Part shown: positions 55,357 to 64,000 of the stretch, in pieces
Position numbering within the stretch: the first letter of the stretch is position 1
Layout of the letters: each line of letters begins with the position of its first letter
Assembly (NCBI GenBank): GCA_964561545.1
Contig: CAZLQF010000015.1
Span: 3,941-67,940, forward strand
Reading direction: 5' to 3'
DNA length: 64,000 nt
DNA from: CAZLQF01 sp964561545
Lineage (GTDB): Bacteria > Bacteroidota > Bacteroidia > CAILMK01 > CAYYUA01
Program-made: the position numbers and the translations under genes
The notes under the pieces: model-generated
The model's database searches: none
The model's input: the letters and a program-made list of their open reading frames with translations, nothing else
What the model was told of the DNA's origin: nothing

Positions 55357-57831
55357 TCAATCTGTACTTATAACTTGTTTTTGGTAAGTTTCTCCATCGA
55401 TCACAAGCCTGATCAAATATACCCCAGCAGTTTGATCGTTGCGCTCAGGGTTGAATTCATAGCTATGCTTACCGCTGGTTTGGTTTTCATCAACGATTCT
55501 TTCAATCCGCTGACCGGTATTGGTATAAACTTCTAAGGTTACATTGGATTGATGATTGAGGGAATACTTTATGTTAAAGGCCTCAGCAAATGGATTCGGA
55601 TAGGTATCAAATTCCTCAATGCTGGCATGATCCGCTATTCCTGTAAGTAATTTAGCGGTATCAGTGTTGGTGTTGGAACATCCTGTAGCGGTTGTTACCG
55701 TTAAAGTTACTGGATAATTATCTTTTGAATCGTACTCATGGGAAGGCCGCGTAGTAGTTGAACTTGTACCATCACCAAAATCCCACTCATAGGAAGAATA
55801 GGTTTGGTTATCTGGACTGAAAACTATCTGTAAGCCATTCCTGGTGTAACTAAATGTACTGGTTGGTTTAGGGTTGATTTTAATATCTTTTGAAGTAGCA
55901 TTACTGCAACCGTTTTGGTTATCGGTGGCTTCCAAAGTTACATTAAAATCTCCATTGCTATTATAAGTTGTGGTTGGCGTTTCATTATTAGAATTAGAGC
56001 CGTTGCCAAAATCCCATTCATATTCAAGATTGCTTGTAGGCCCTTCATAAGTAGTATTGTTGGCAAAATCAACCGATGTGCCTACACAAGCACCGCCAGT
56101 AACGGAAAAAGCAGGAGAAGGAAGCGGATCGATTTGGACCGGTTTGGTAACCGTATCGCGACAACCCCTTGCATTGGTTTCTGCAATCATACTTACCGAT
56201 TGAGAACCAGTTTCATCAAATTGTCTGCTTGGATTTTCCCCTGCATTGATAAAATCGTTATCAAATTTCCATTTATACCTTAACCCCTCGCTGCCATTGT
56301 AATTTGTTTGATTACTGAATTGAACAGCATTGTCTAAACAGGTATTGGGCGCATTGAAATCAGGCTTGGGTGATTCGAAAACCTGGATTTGATTACTTAC
56401 CGTACTAGCACAACCAGAATTAGCAGCTGTTACCGTTTGTAGTACGGTTAAATTTCTTACACCTACGACCGGATCATTATAGCGGAAAGTCGGATTTTTC
56501 TTATTGGTATTGCTAAAACTCCAGCTATAGTTGAGTGGTTCATTACCGGCAAATGTGGAAGTATCTATAAAAGTTACGGGAGTGTTTTGGCATACATCTT
56601 CACTTATAAAACCACCTTCTGGTGAAGGCTCAACGGATAACATTTGTTTTTTAACCCTGTTACAACCGGATTGTGAAGCGCCAGCCGTAAGGCTCAATTC
56701 AAAAGTTCCGGTTTGCTGGTAAGTATGGCTAACATCTTCGTTAGAAGATTGGCTACCATCACCGAAATTCCATTGGTAAAAAACCGTATCATTACCAACA
56801 TAGGTTGTTGTGTTATTGGGCGTTAAAGCATTGCCTTCACAAATTTGGGTATCAGCAAGGCTAAAATCGGTCTGTGGAGTTGGTTTTACATTAAAGCTTT
56901 TGGTTTTTACACCTTGACAATTTTTATTCGATGTAGCTATCAATTGTACATTGTAATTACCTTGGCTTTGGAATACGTGTTCAGGGTTTTCAACAGATGC
57001 GTCTACAGTACCATCACTTTCAAAATCCCATTCATAAGAAACATTGCTTTGCTGAGCATTGCCTGTATTGTTGAGGAAATTGATGGTATCCCCTGCACAG
57101 CCATCATTTATAATACTAAACTGAGCATCGGGAGTTGGATTAATGGTTACATTTTTAGTAATCGAATTAGAACATCCACTACTGGAAATGGCTGTATATT
57201 TAACTGAATAGGTAGCCCCATAAGTATAAGTGTGGGATGCCGTAATGAATTGACCGGAAGGAATTATAGTGTCGGAAGTTCCATCTCCATATTCCCAAAC
57301 AGAAAAGCCAATAAGGGAGTCGGCAATACCACTTGAGTTATCAACAAAGGAAACCGGTGAGCGTGCGCAGTTATTGCCAAACGAAAAGTCAGCATTAGGG
57401 GTTGAGGGAACCATAATGCTCTTAGTAACGGTATCATCATTTGCATTGTTATCGTTACTCCAACTCACCCATCCTTTTAGGTCATGCATTGATGCTTCCT
57501 GGGAAAGATCAACCGTGGTGCTAAACGTATAAGAAATAGAATCTCCAGCTGCTAAGGAGCTACTTAAGGTATTGCTTTCCACGTTTGGGTTGTTGTTGTC
57601 AAATTCAAAAGCCACATTAAAGGTCGTTCCGCTACTCACTGAACTGGAGCCTGCATTGGCAATTTGCAGTTCAACGGCTTCATTGGCTGACAATCCACAA
57701 CTTTCAGTTGGTTTCAGAAAAGCAGTAACTTCCAAATTTTGGCCATTGGCTACAGAAAAAGTGCCCCAAGTAGCTACTGTAATGAGGATCAATCTTTTGA
57801 CCATCGCATTAAAATGTAAATTGTTTTCCAT
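55357..57831 (-). CDS. Secreted PKD-repeat protein with T9SS type A sorting domain
   Basis: An 824-residue surface or secreted protein. A signal peptide ends near residue 31 (ANGQ), a CARDB-like domain follows (about 33-140), and I count about seven PKD units, with cores such as YQWNFGDGSQS, YEWDFGNGS and YEWDFGDGTSS. The C-terminal domain (about 735-824), starting FDTYPNPFAEAFNIKY, is the T9SS type A signal; YPNP and the closing KQVIST are typical. The internal Met at position 10 (57804) would give a shorter, more classic signal peptide. It is likely an adhesin or matrix protein. It faces the PorT-like gene across a shared terminator. Confidence 0.92.
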   Translation of the reverse strand: MENNLHFNAMVKRLILITVATWGTFSVANGQNLEVTAFLKPTESCGLSANEAVELQIANAGSSSVSSGTTFNVAFEFDNNNPNVESNTLSSSLAAGDSISYTFSTTVDLSQEASMHDLKGWVSWSNDNNANDDTVTKSIMVPSTPNADFSFGNNCARSPVSFVDNSSGIADSLIGFSVWEYGDGTSDTIIPSGQFITASHTYTYGATYSVKYTAISSSGCSNSITKNVTINPTPDAQFSIINDGCAGDTINFLNNTGNAQQSNVSYEWDFESDGTVDASVENPEHVFQSQGNYNVQLIATSNKNCQGVKTKSFNVKPTPQTDFSLADTQICEGNALTPNNTTTYVGNDTVFYQWNFGDGSQSSNEDVSHTYQQTGTFELSLTAGASQSGCNRVKKQMLSVEPSPEGGFISEDVCQNTPVTFIDTSTFAGNEPLNYSWSFSNTNKKNPTFRYNDPVVGVRNLTVLQTVTAANSGCASTVSNQIQVFESPKPDFNAPNTCLDNAVQFSNQTNYNGSEGLRYKWKFDNDFINAGENPSRQFDETGSQSVSMIAETNARGCRDTVTKPVQIDPLPSPAFSVTGGACVGTSVDFANNTTYEGPTSNLEYEWDFGNGSNSNNETPTTTYNSNGDFNVTLEATDNQNGCSNATSKDIKINPKPTSTFSYTRNGLQIVFSPDNQTYSSYEWDFGDGTSSTTTRPSHEYDSKDNYPVTLTVTTATGCSNTNTDTAKLLTGIADHASIEEFDTYPNPFAEAFNIKYSLNHQSNVTLEVYTNTGQRIERIVDENQTSGKHSYEFNPERNDQTAGVYLIRLVIDGETYQKQVISTD

Positions 57832-57970
57832 GACGAGTTATTTTTTAGCTGATTAACATGACTTGCGAAAATATAAATTATTAACAGAGCGAACAATAAA
57901 TTACATAAAAACGTGTCTCCCTCAGCGTTAACATGTAAGCTTGAATCATTTATTAATCAACATCTTGGAC

Positions 57971-58820
57971 CTATTCAGCATTTCGCACATGGATTTGGCT
58001 TCCATCAATCATTTGATGAAATTTTTCACAACCCTTGCCCCCAAAATCGATGCTTCGAATCGGCCATGGGATGGTAAGGCCTTCTTGATCAAAAGCCCTT
58101 TTAACATGGATAACAGGATCACTAACCACCTTTTGATTATCCTGAACTTTAGGAATCCTTGGTAAAAGGAATCTAAAATGCAACAATAAATTGATAGAGC
58201 TGCCTCCAAATTTTTTACAAAAAACGCAGAAGGACTTCTGGTATTCTGCTATCCACTTTTTGGATGGCATTTAAGGAGCTTTGATTAACGTATTCAAGAT
58301 CTTCCGCATTAAGATATGCGCACTTCAAGGTCAAACCCGCTTTTACCAAGTTTGGTATAATTAAACTCAGGTTGTTCTCTCACTTCCTTATTTGGTATGT
58401 GAAGGTATGGTCCCTGAGGGGTTAAGCCGTGCGTAGTTCGCCAATTGATAATGTGGCCTGTTCCATAATGATCATTGGATTTAATAATATCCCCGGTAGA
58501 TATGGGTCTTCTATTGGCTATAATGATACTAAAAACAAAATTTTGAACAATGTTTTGAAAAGCAAGATCAATGGCAAGCCCTAATAGCCTTGCCCCAACC
58601 AATAAAACGGTAACCGGCTTGTCAAGCTCAGAATGCCATTGGAGAAAAAACCTTTGATTTAGAACAACCCATTTTAATATTTTAGAGCGTGAATGCTGAG
58701 TTCGCGGTCCCTTTATGAAACAGCCCCGGACTTAACTTTTGGCAGTAACGCTCAGTAAAATGAACCCGATAAGGATGAAATTGGGTACCAAAAGAATGAC
58801 TTGCTTATATCATTGTTCAT
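57971..58820 (-). pseudogene. Decayed MscS-type mechanosensitive channel gene
   Basis: The minus strand retains the MscS order across frames: an N-terminal ATG with a short start, then a TM region ILIGFILLSVTAKS ending in an in-frame TAA near 58734, the pore helix VGARLLGLAIDLAFQ and the beta domain ISTGDIIKSNDHYGTG with IPNKEV, then frameshifts near 58309 and 58210 and the C-terminal EGLTIPWPIRSIDFG. At least one nonsense change and three frameshifts are present. The total span of about 850 bases equals a normal small MscS gene. The degraded frames exclude function. It follows the T9SS type A gene on the same strand. Confidence 0.8.
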
Positions 58821-59289
58821 CTTTTGACCAGTATATTGAGTGACCATTCCCCGTTATATAATAATTGGTCCAGAATCAGCAGTGTGAGGAGAGAAAATAA
58901 AGCCAGAGAGCAATACCTGGCTTTAATTTGCTAAATCAGTAACTTAGCATAAAGATAAATATTATCAATAAATCAAAAGTTTTGCTGGACACTCTTACTT
59001 TCTCAGCATCTTCAGCTTTATTAGTAAAAAAGATGTACCGTAGATTAGCCTGGTAGAACAGGCTATTCAGCGAAGGGGGGTATTTTTTAAATAAGCTTAA
59101 ACATTGCCATTGTAATAGATATTCAAAGGAGTTTTTGAGCCTTACAAAATTTAACCGGACAGTGCTGATTTTTAGGAGCGTAGTACTGCATGCGTTAAAA
59201 TTTGAATTAAGATAAACATTGCTTCCTTATTCGCAAAAATTTTATTTCCGGCATTTTCAACCGAAATTTGATCAATTAAATGGATATGC
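58821..59289. other. Gap upstream of the MscS relic
   Basis: A 469-base interval. It holds hairpins AAAGCCAG/CTGGCTTT at 58899-58924 and TAGCCTG/CAGGCTA at 59046-59065, with no gene. It includes the upstream region of the hydrolase-purK-purE unit. Confidence 0.45.
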
Positions 59290-60057
59290 ATGAAACTTAA
59301 TTACAAGCAATACGGCAGCGGACCTCCCTTAATTATATTACATGGCCTTCTTGGCTCATTGGATAATTGGCACACCCTTGCCAAACAATTTGGGGAGGAA
59401 TACGGCGTGTATACCATTGATCAAAGAAATCATGGAAAATCCCCTCACAGTGAGCATTTGAGCTATCCTTTAATGGCTGATGACCTTTATGAATTCATGC
59501 AGGATCAACAATTAACAAGTGCTCGTTTTATAGGGCATTCCATGGGGGCCAAAACAGCCATGCAATTTGCTTTAAATCATCCCGTTATGGCTGAGCAGTT
59601 GGTTTTGGTAGACATGCACCCGCAAAAGAACGCTCCCAGCCATCAGGCCATTTTTGAAGCCCTAAAGTCAGTGGACCTGTCTAAGATCGAAAGGAGAAGC
59701 GATGCCGATGAACAACTCAAACCCATGATCCAGGATTTCGGCATTCGCCAATTTCTTTTGAAGAATCTTACCAGAACAGGAGAGGGCAAATACGGTTGGA
59801 AAGTGAACCTGCAGGCTCTTGAAAATGAATATGATAAAATTTTAGAAGGTGTCAATCACGGAACATTTGAAGGACCTGTTATATTTTTAAAAGGGGGGAA
59901 ATCCGATTACATCACTGAAAAGAATTTGCCCGAATACCAGCAAATATTCCCCAATGCGGAATTAAAAACAATTGATGAATCCGGGCATTGGATCCATGCC
60001 GAAGCTCCGCAAAAATTTTACGATACCGTACGTGCATTCTTAAGCAAAAATGAATGA
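59290..60057 (+). CDS. Alpha/beta-fold esterase, YbfF-like
   Basis: A 255-residue hydrolase with LHGLLGSLDNW as the oxyanion-hole segment, DQRNHGKSPHS, the nucleophile in GHSMG, and the catalytic His in DESGHWIHAEAP. It resembles YbfF and human ABHD11-type esterases, which act on acyl esters. It is the first gene of a unit with purK (3 bases) and purE. A role in purine synthesis is not known; the operon may be only for co-expression. Confidence 0.88.
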   Translation: MKLNYKQYGSGPPLIILHGLLGSLDNWHTLAKQFGEEYGVYTIDQRNHGKSPHSEHLSYPLMADDLYEFMQDQQLTSARFIGHSMGAKTAMQFALNHPVMAEQLVLVDMHPQKNAPSHQAIFEALKSVDLSKIERRSDADEQLKPMIQDFGIRQFLLKNLTRTGEGKYGWKVNLQALENEYDKILEGVNHGTFEGPVIFLKGGKSDYITEKNLPEYQQIFPNAELKTIDESGHWIHAEAPQKFYDTVRAFLSKNE

Positions 60058-60060
60058 GCC

Positions 60061-61215
60061 ATGAAAAAATTTTATGACCAAAATTTTAAACTTGGTATTT
60101 TAGGAGGCGGGCAATTGGGCAAAATGCTCATTCAAAGTTGTGCTGATTACAACATTAATTCCCTCGTATTAGACCAGGATGAATCCGTACCAGCTGCTTC
60201 TTTGGCTTACGCCTTGCAAAAAGGTTCTTTTAAGGACTTTGGAGATGTACAACAATTAGCAAACCAAGCGGACCTGCTTACCATCGAAATCGAACATGTA
60301 AATTTAAAAGCCCTGAGGGAAGCGGAACGTAATGGAATTCCCGTATATCCCCAACCCGATGTTTTAGAGATCATTCAGGATAAGGGCAAGCAAAAGCAAT
60401 TTTATTACGAACACGGGATTCCGACTTCAGATTTTGAACTAATTGAGCATTACCGGGATATTGAGCAATACAGCCACTTACTACCTGCTTTTCAAAAATC
60501 AAGAAGAGCAGGCTACGATGGCAAAGGCGTACAGCATATCCCTACTGAAGCATCTATTGAAAGAGGATTTGAGGTGCCCAGTGTATTGGAGCAAAAGGTC
60601 GACTTCATCAAAGAATTATCGGTAATCGTTGCCAGGAATACCCAAGGCGAAATGAAAACCTATCCCCCAGTTGAACTAAATTTCCATCCTGAACAAAACC
60701 TTGTTGAATTTTTATCAGCCCCAGCTGAAATTACTCAGGAAGTTGAGCAAAAGGCCATTTCAATAGCACGTGATACAACTGAAAAGTTAGGCGTTGTAGG
60801 CCTATTGGCCGTTGAACAATTCCTTGACGAGGACGGTAATATTTTTGTTAATGAGGTAGCGCCCAGACCTCACAATAGTGGTCATCATACCATAGAAGCC
60901 AACCATACCTCCCAATATGAGCAACACCTTAGAGCCATTTTGGGCTTGCCATTGGGCGATACTGATTTAATAACCCCGGCTGTGATGGTTAACCTACTTG
61001 GGATGCCGGACAATTACGGTCAACCTTATTATGCCGGTTTAGAAGAAGCTCTGGGAATAAAAGGCGTGCATACCCATATTTATGGCAAACCCCAAACCAA
61101 ACCATTTAGGAAAATGGGCCACGTTACGATCACAGATAAAAGCCTGAATGAGGCCCAACAAAAAGCGAGGCAAATCAAGGACTTATTAAAAGTTAAAACT
61201 TATGACCAATCCTAA
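60061..61215 (+). CDS. purK: 5-(carboxyamino)imidazole ribonucleotide synthase
   Basis: A 384-residue ATP-grasp enzyme converting AIR, bicarbonate and ATP to N5-CAIR in purine synthesis. LGILGGGQLGKML is the N-terminal signature, KSRRAGYDGKGV the ATP-grasp loop, and VNEVAPRPHNSGHHTIEA the conserved metal site. It overlaps the next gene, purE, by 14 bases, so the two consecutive pathway steps are coupled. Confidence 0.95.
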   Translation: MKKFYDQNFKLGILGGGQLGKMLIQSCADYNINSLVLDQDESVPAASLAYALQKGSFKDFGDVQQLANQADLLTIEIEHVNLKALREAERNGIPVYPQPDVLEIIQDKGKQKQFYYEHGIPTSDFELIEHYRDIEQYSHLLPAFQKSRRAGYDGKGVQHIPTEASIERGFEVPSVLEQKVDFIKELSVIVARNTQGEMKTYPPVELNFHPEQNLVEFLSAPAEITQEVEQKAISIARDTTEKLGVVGLLAVEQFLDEDGNIFVNEVAPRPHNSGHHTIEANHTSQYEQHLRAILGLPLGDTDLITPAVMVNLLGMPDNYGQPYYAGLEEALGIKGVHTHIYGKPQTKPFRKMGHVTITDKSLNEAQQKARQIKDLLKVKTYDQS

Positions 61216-61711
61216 AATCGGCATTATTATGGGCAGCCAATCTGACTTAAAAGTCATGCAAGAAGCTGCTGATGTTTTAAAAGAATTAAAAATCGAACCA
61301 GAAGTAACCATTGTATCAGCGCACCGAACGCCAGACCGGATGTACGAATACGCAAAAAATGCCAAAAGCAGGGGCTTAAAAGGGATTATTGCCGGAGCTG
61401 GAGGAGCAGCTCACTTACCTGGCATGGTGGCTTCTTTAACCACTTTGCCCGTTATTGGCGTGCCCATCAAATCCCATAATTCAATTGATGGGTGGGATTC
61501 AATGCTATCCATCTTACAAATGCCAGGGGGGATACCGGTTGCCACGGTTGCACTGGATGGCGCTAAAAATGCCGGGATTCTGGCTGCCAGAATAGTAGGT
61601 GCTCAAAACGAAACGGTAGGCAGTGCATTAGAACAACATCAACAAAATTTAGCAAATAAGGTAATGGACGCTGTTAAAAACATCAACGAGCAAGACAAAA
61701 ACACAACTTAA
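61202..61711 (+). CDS. purE: N5-carboxyaminoimidazole ribonucleotide mutase
   Basis: A 169-residue class I PurE that shifts the carboxyl of N5-CAIR to CAIR, directly after PurK. IIMGSQSDLKVMQEA, VSAHRTPDRM with the catalytic His, and GAGGAAHLPGMVASLT are the class signature. The length matches the family. The gene overlaps purK by 14 bases and ends the unit. Confidence 0.96.
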   Translation: MTNPKIGIIMGSQSDLKVMQEAADVLKELKIEPEVTIVSAHRTPDRMYEYAKNAKSRGLKGIIAGAGGAAHLPGMVASLTTLPVIGVPIKSHNSIDGWDSMLSILQMPGGIPVATVALDGAKNAGILAARIVGAQNETVGSALEQHQQNLANKVMDAVKNINEQDKNTT

Positions 61712-62095
61712 TAAGTTGAGGAGTCATAATAAGGATCCTTAACTTCATTGTTATTGTCAGCAAATGATTAAATAATATAGCCAGCCATTACATTTTCCTT
61801 AAATTTATGGTATTAAATCAAAAGAATAAATGGAAAAATATTTGAGAATAACTTTGCCAATGCCTTCTTATTAAACCTTAAACAAGTAAAAATCTTGTGC
61901 AATGTTTGTATTAGTTTTGCATAAATAACTGCTAAATGTTCGGGTTTAATTGGTAATTTGAGCAATAACGTGACAATTTAATATTTAAAACAGGGGTTAT
62001 TTACCAAATCTGAAATATCATTGATCACTGCAAAAAACGGTAATCGGAAAGTAAAACAATTTTGAATTGATAATTTTACACAAATAATAAACCTT
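61712..62095. other. Gap between purE and the Hpt gene
   Basis: A 384-base AT-rich interval expected to hold the purE 3' end and the Hpt promoter. I see no gene, repeat or strong hairpin. Confidence 0.45.
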
Positions 62096-62470
62096 ATGGG
62101 AATACATAAAAAAAATGACGAAGGAACCACCATCCTTAACCTGGATTACCTCGAAGAAATATCAGGGGGTGATGAGGACTTCATTCAAGAAATGGTACAG
62201 CTTTTTCACGAACAAGCTCCTAAGGCAATTAGTGATATGAAAGCTTCTATTGACAAGAACGATCCCATAACACTTGGAGAAGTTGCTCATAAAACCAAAC
62301 CTTCAGCAATGTACTTAGGCAATGAAACCTTGGCAGAGGTCTTTAAGGAATTGCAGGAAATTAAAACAATGGATACGGTACCTGATTGGGCTACTGATAA
62401 GGTAAGTGAAGCCGATAAACTCACCAATGAAGTACTTGAAAGCTTAAAAGAAAATTTTACCATCTCCTAA
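62096..62470 (+). CDS. Hpt-domain phosphotransfer protein
   Basis: A 124-residue four-helix Hpt protein. The phospho-acceptor His65 lies in GEVAHKTKPSAMYLG, and the first helix has the typical LEEISGGDEDFIQEMVQLF. Free Hpt proteins pass phosphate between histidine kinases and response regulators. The LytTR response regulator gene follows 72 bases downstream, and the multi-PAS kinase at 19 kb lacks its own receiver, so either may be a partner; this is inference. Confidence 0.9.
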   Translation: MGIHKKNDEGTTILNLDYLEEISGGDEDFIQEMVQLFHEQAPKAISDMKASIDKNDPITLGEVAHKTKPSAMYLGNETLAEVFKELQEIKTMDTVPDWATDKVSEADKLTNEVLESLKENFTIS

Positions 62471-62542
62471 TTTAATGGTAAATCGTTATCAATTCAACTT
62501 TTATTATATTAGCCTTCATATTCATTACCAAATTGGTATTTC

Positions 62543-63247
62543 ATGGCGCTTAATTGCATAATCGTAGATGATGACAAACTCTCCAGGGAGGTGATAAAAA
62601 CCCTGGTAGAAAAAACAGAAATGCTTAACTTGGTAGGCATTGCTAAGGATGGTATGGAAGCATCCAACCTACTTAACAAATACAAAGTCCATATTATATT
62701 TCTTGATATTGAGATGCCTGTTATGTCAGGCCTTGAATTGGTGAAGTCCTTAAAAGAACCGCCTCAGATCATCTTAATTACTTCTCAGCAGGAATATGCC
62801 CTCGAAGCTTTTGAATATGACGTTACCGATTATTTGCTGAAACCTGTTAACAGCCAGCGGTTTTTAAAATCGGTCAACAGGGCCAAAGAAAATATCGAGG
62901 CCGCCCAAAAAGCAAACAGTGCCTCGCCATTGGAAGATCAAACGATCTTCATCAAAGAAAACTCACAATTCTCAAGGTTGGATACCAATAAAATACTTTA
63001 CGTAGAAGCTTACGGGGATTACGTCAATATATACACCACAGAAAAAAAATATACCGTTCACACTACCATGAAGAACATTGAGCAAAAACTCGATGAAGCC
63101 AACTTTATGCGCATTCATCGTTCTTACATTGTTCAATTAAGCAAGATCGACTCAATCGATGAAAACATTGTTTTTGTGAATCAAAAGATGTTACCCATAG
63201 GTAGTTCCTTTAGGGATAAACTTATACGCAAGCTTAACGTATTTTAG
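62543..63247 (+). CDS. LytTR-family response regulator
   Basis: A 234-residue regulator with a receiver domain (about 3-120), phospho-acceptor Asp55 in FLDIEMP, and Lys in YLLKPVNS, followed by a LytTR DNA-binding domain (about 137-234, IFIKENSQFSRLDTNKILYVEA and MRIHRSYIVQL). No LytS-type membrane kinase is adjacent; the preceding gene encodes an Hpt protein. LytTR regulators bind direct repeats, which cannot be recognised here. Confidence 0.93.
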   Translation: MALNCIIVDDDKLSREVIKTLVEKTEMLNLVGIAKDGMEASNLLNKYKVHIIFLDIEMPVMSGLELVKSLKEPPQIILITSQQEYALEAFEYDVTDYLLKPVNSQRFLKSVNRAKENIEAAQKANSASPLEDQTIFIKENSQFSRLDTNKILYVEAYGDYVNIYTTEKKYTVHTTMKNIEQKLDEANFMRIHRSYIVQLSKIDSIDENIVFVNQKMLPIGSSFRDKLIRKLNVF

Positions 63248-63889
63248 CGATAACCCTTCGTTAAAAGGGGCAGATTTACTTTAATCTATTTTTTTAAACC
63301 ACTCATCTATCCAACAAGGGGTTTCATCTAAAAATTACACATACCATTTAAACTACTCCTACATTTGTTTTCAGAAAATAAGCGATAGTTAATATATAAA
63401 CGCTTTAAGTCTATTCTTTCCATTTTTTTATTCCTATGAGTGTTGGGGAGCTGTCGAGCACAGTTCCCCTTTTTTTGGTTGGATTAACCAAATTCTGTTT
63501 TACGCCCTTCTTTTCTAATGTGATCAAATGGCCTCGGCATCTTATTTTAGGAATTGTACAAGAGCAATAAGGTCGTATGATCCCATCATGAACAATAATC
63601 GCTTGTCCGGTTAGTATCAATCATTTTTTAAATATGACATTCTTTAGATCCATTGCTTCCAGCTTAAATGCGTTAGCAATAACCATTTGATCTATTTTAT
63701 AAACAACCCCTCTATATGCTTTATCTAATTATAATCTACAAGCGCCAGCCCCTTTTAATAGATAAATCAAAAAAAAATTAAAAATTTTTTAGAAGTAGCT
63801 TTCTTATATTGCATTTATTTTAATAAAATTTTGCATTATCGATTATAATTCTTAATTTAGCTTTCACTTGATACTAAAATACAAGATTT
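63248..63889. other. Gap before the last gene
   Basis: A 642-base interval containing the terminator at 63445-63476. No gene is supported on either strand. The AT-rich final part should hold the promoter of the partial gene. Confidence 0.5.
63445..63476 (+). terminator. Terminator downstream of the LytTR gene
   Basis: GGGGAGCTGT and ACAGTTCCCC form a 10-bp stem with one G-T pair, a 5-base loop and seven T residues. It lies about 200 bases past the LytTR stop. Confidence 0.85.
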
Positions 63890-64000
63890 ATGAGACTTTT
63901 TATACCCTTCTTTTGCATCCTCAGTTTGTTACTTTCTGTAAATTTTGCAAATGCCACCCATTTCATGGGTTCGGACATGCAATGGGATTGTCTGGGCAAT
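63890..64000 (+). CDS. Partial secreted protein, start of a probable T9SS surface protein
   Basis: The first 37 codons of a gene cut by the window edge. A signal peptide of about 22 residues (RLFIPFFCILSLLLSVNFANA) is followed by THFMGSDMQWDCLGN. That mature start resembles those of large Bacteroidota PKD or gliding-associated proteins, which often begin THFMGG or AHLVGG. A surface protein is likely; the rest cannot be seen. Confidence 0.7.
   Translation, partial: MRLFIPFFCILSLLLSVNFANATHFMGSDMQWDCLGN

Noticed and set aside
63411..63620. A minus-strand frame of 69 codons near the right edge
   Set aside because: It runs through the strong terminator hairpin at 63445-63476 and has no family match.

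Overview
This window looks like chromosomal DNA of a member of the Bacteroidota, probably a marine or brackish gliding-type lineage. The evidence is: PKD-repeat proteins ending in type IX secretion (T9SS) sorting domains of both type A and type B; a FecA-like TonB-dependent receptor with a carboxypeptidase-regulatory N-domain; a PorT-family barrel; many lipoproteins; a DUF1573 protein; LytTR regulation; and mostly absent Shine-Dalgarno sequences. The DNA is AT-rich. Most of the window is ordinary core genome with short operons on both strands. No prophage, CRISPR array, integrase or intact insertion sequence is visible.

Layout. 0.2-1.7 kb: a TIGR04282-type glycosyltransferase, a rhodanese lipoprotein, tRNA-Leu(GAG), tRNA-Arg(TCT) and a decayed tRNA-Arg copy. 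2.1-6.5 kb: racemase-like enzyme, GNAT acetyltransferase, a sodium/solute symporter and a membrane-anchored hydrolase. 7.4-14.0 kb: a probable iron-acquisition locus (DUF4856 lipoprotein, imelysin-like lipoprotein, vitamin-K-carboxylase-like membrane protein, FecA-like receptor), preceded by a palindrome and interrupted by a MITE-like repeat. 14.7-21.8 kb: SprT-like protein, tandem universal stress protein, BCCT transporter, and a seven-PAS histidine kinase. 22.1-25.5 kb: a small lipoprotein, DUF368/PopT, AroE, CPBP protease, a broken GIY-YIG gene and tRNA-Asp. 25.7-38.4 kb: biotin carboxylase, symporter, MetK, fused 2-oxoacid dehydrogenase E1, DUF1573 protein, Lnt, RsmI, small orphan genes and a flavin monooxygenase. 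38.5-39.8 kb: SlyD-like isomerase and SixA-like phosphatase.

39.8-47.8 kb holds the most unusual locus. An ECF sigma factor overlaps a gene for a single-pass anti-sigma-like protein whose periplasmic part ends in a PKD domain plus a T9SS type B sorting domain. It is followed by a ~1,958-residue secreted PKD protein with the same kind of C-terminus. I infer a signalling module that couples T9SS or surface-adhesin status to transcription.

48.9-64 kb: PduO-type cobalamin adenosyltransferase, a PlsC-GatC-ABC ATPase operon, TrpS with a deoxynucleoside kinase and a fructosamine-kinase-like protein, a PorT-like barrel, a T9SS type A PKD protein, a decayed MscS channel gene, a hydrolase-PurK-PurE operon, an Hpt protein next to a LytTR response regulator, and the start of another secreted protein at the right edge. 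Three separate relics (tRNA-Arg, GIY-YIG, MscS) and several long gene-free gaps indicate ongoing gene decay.
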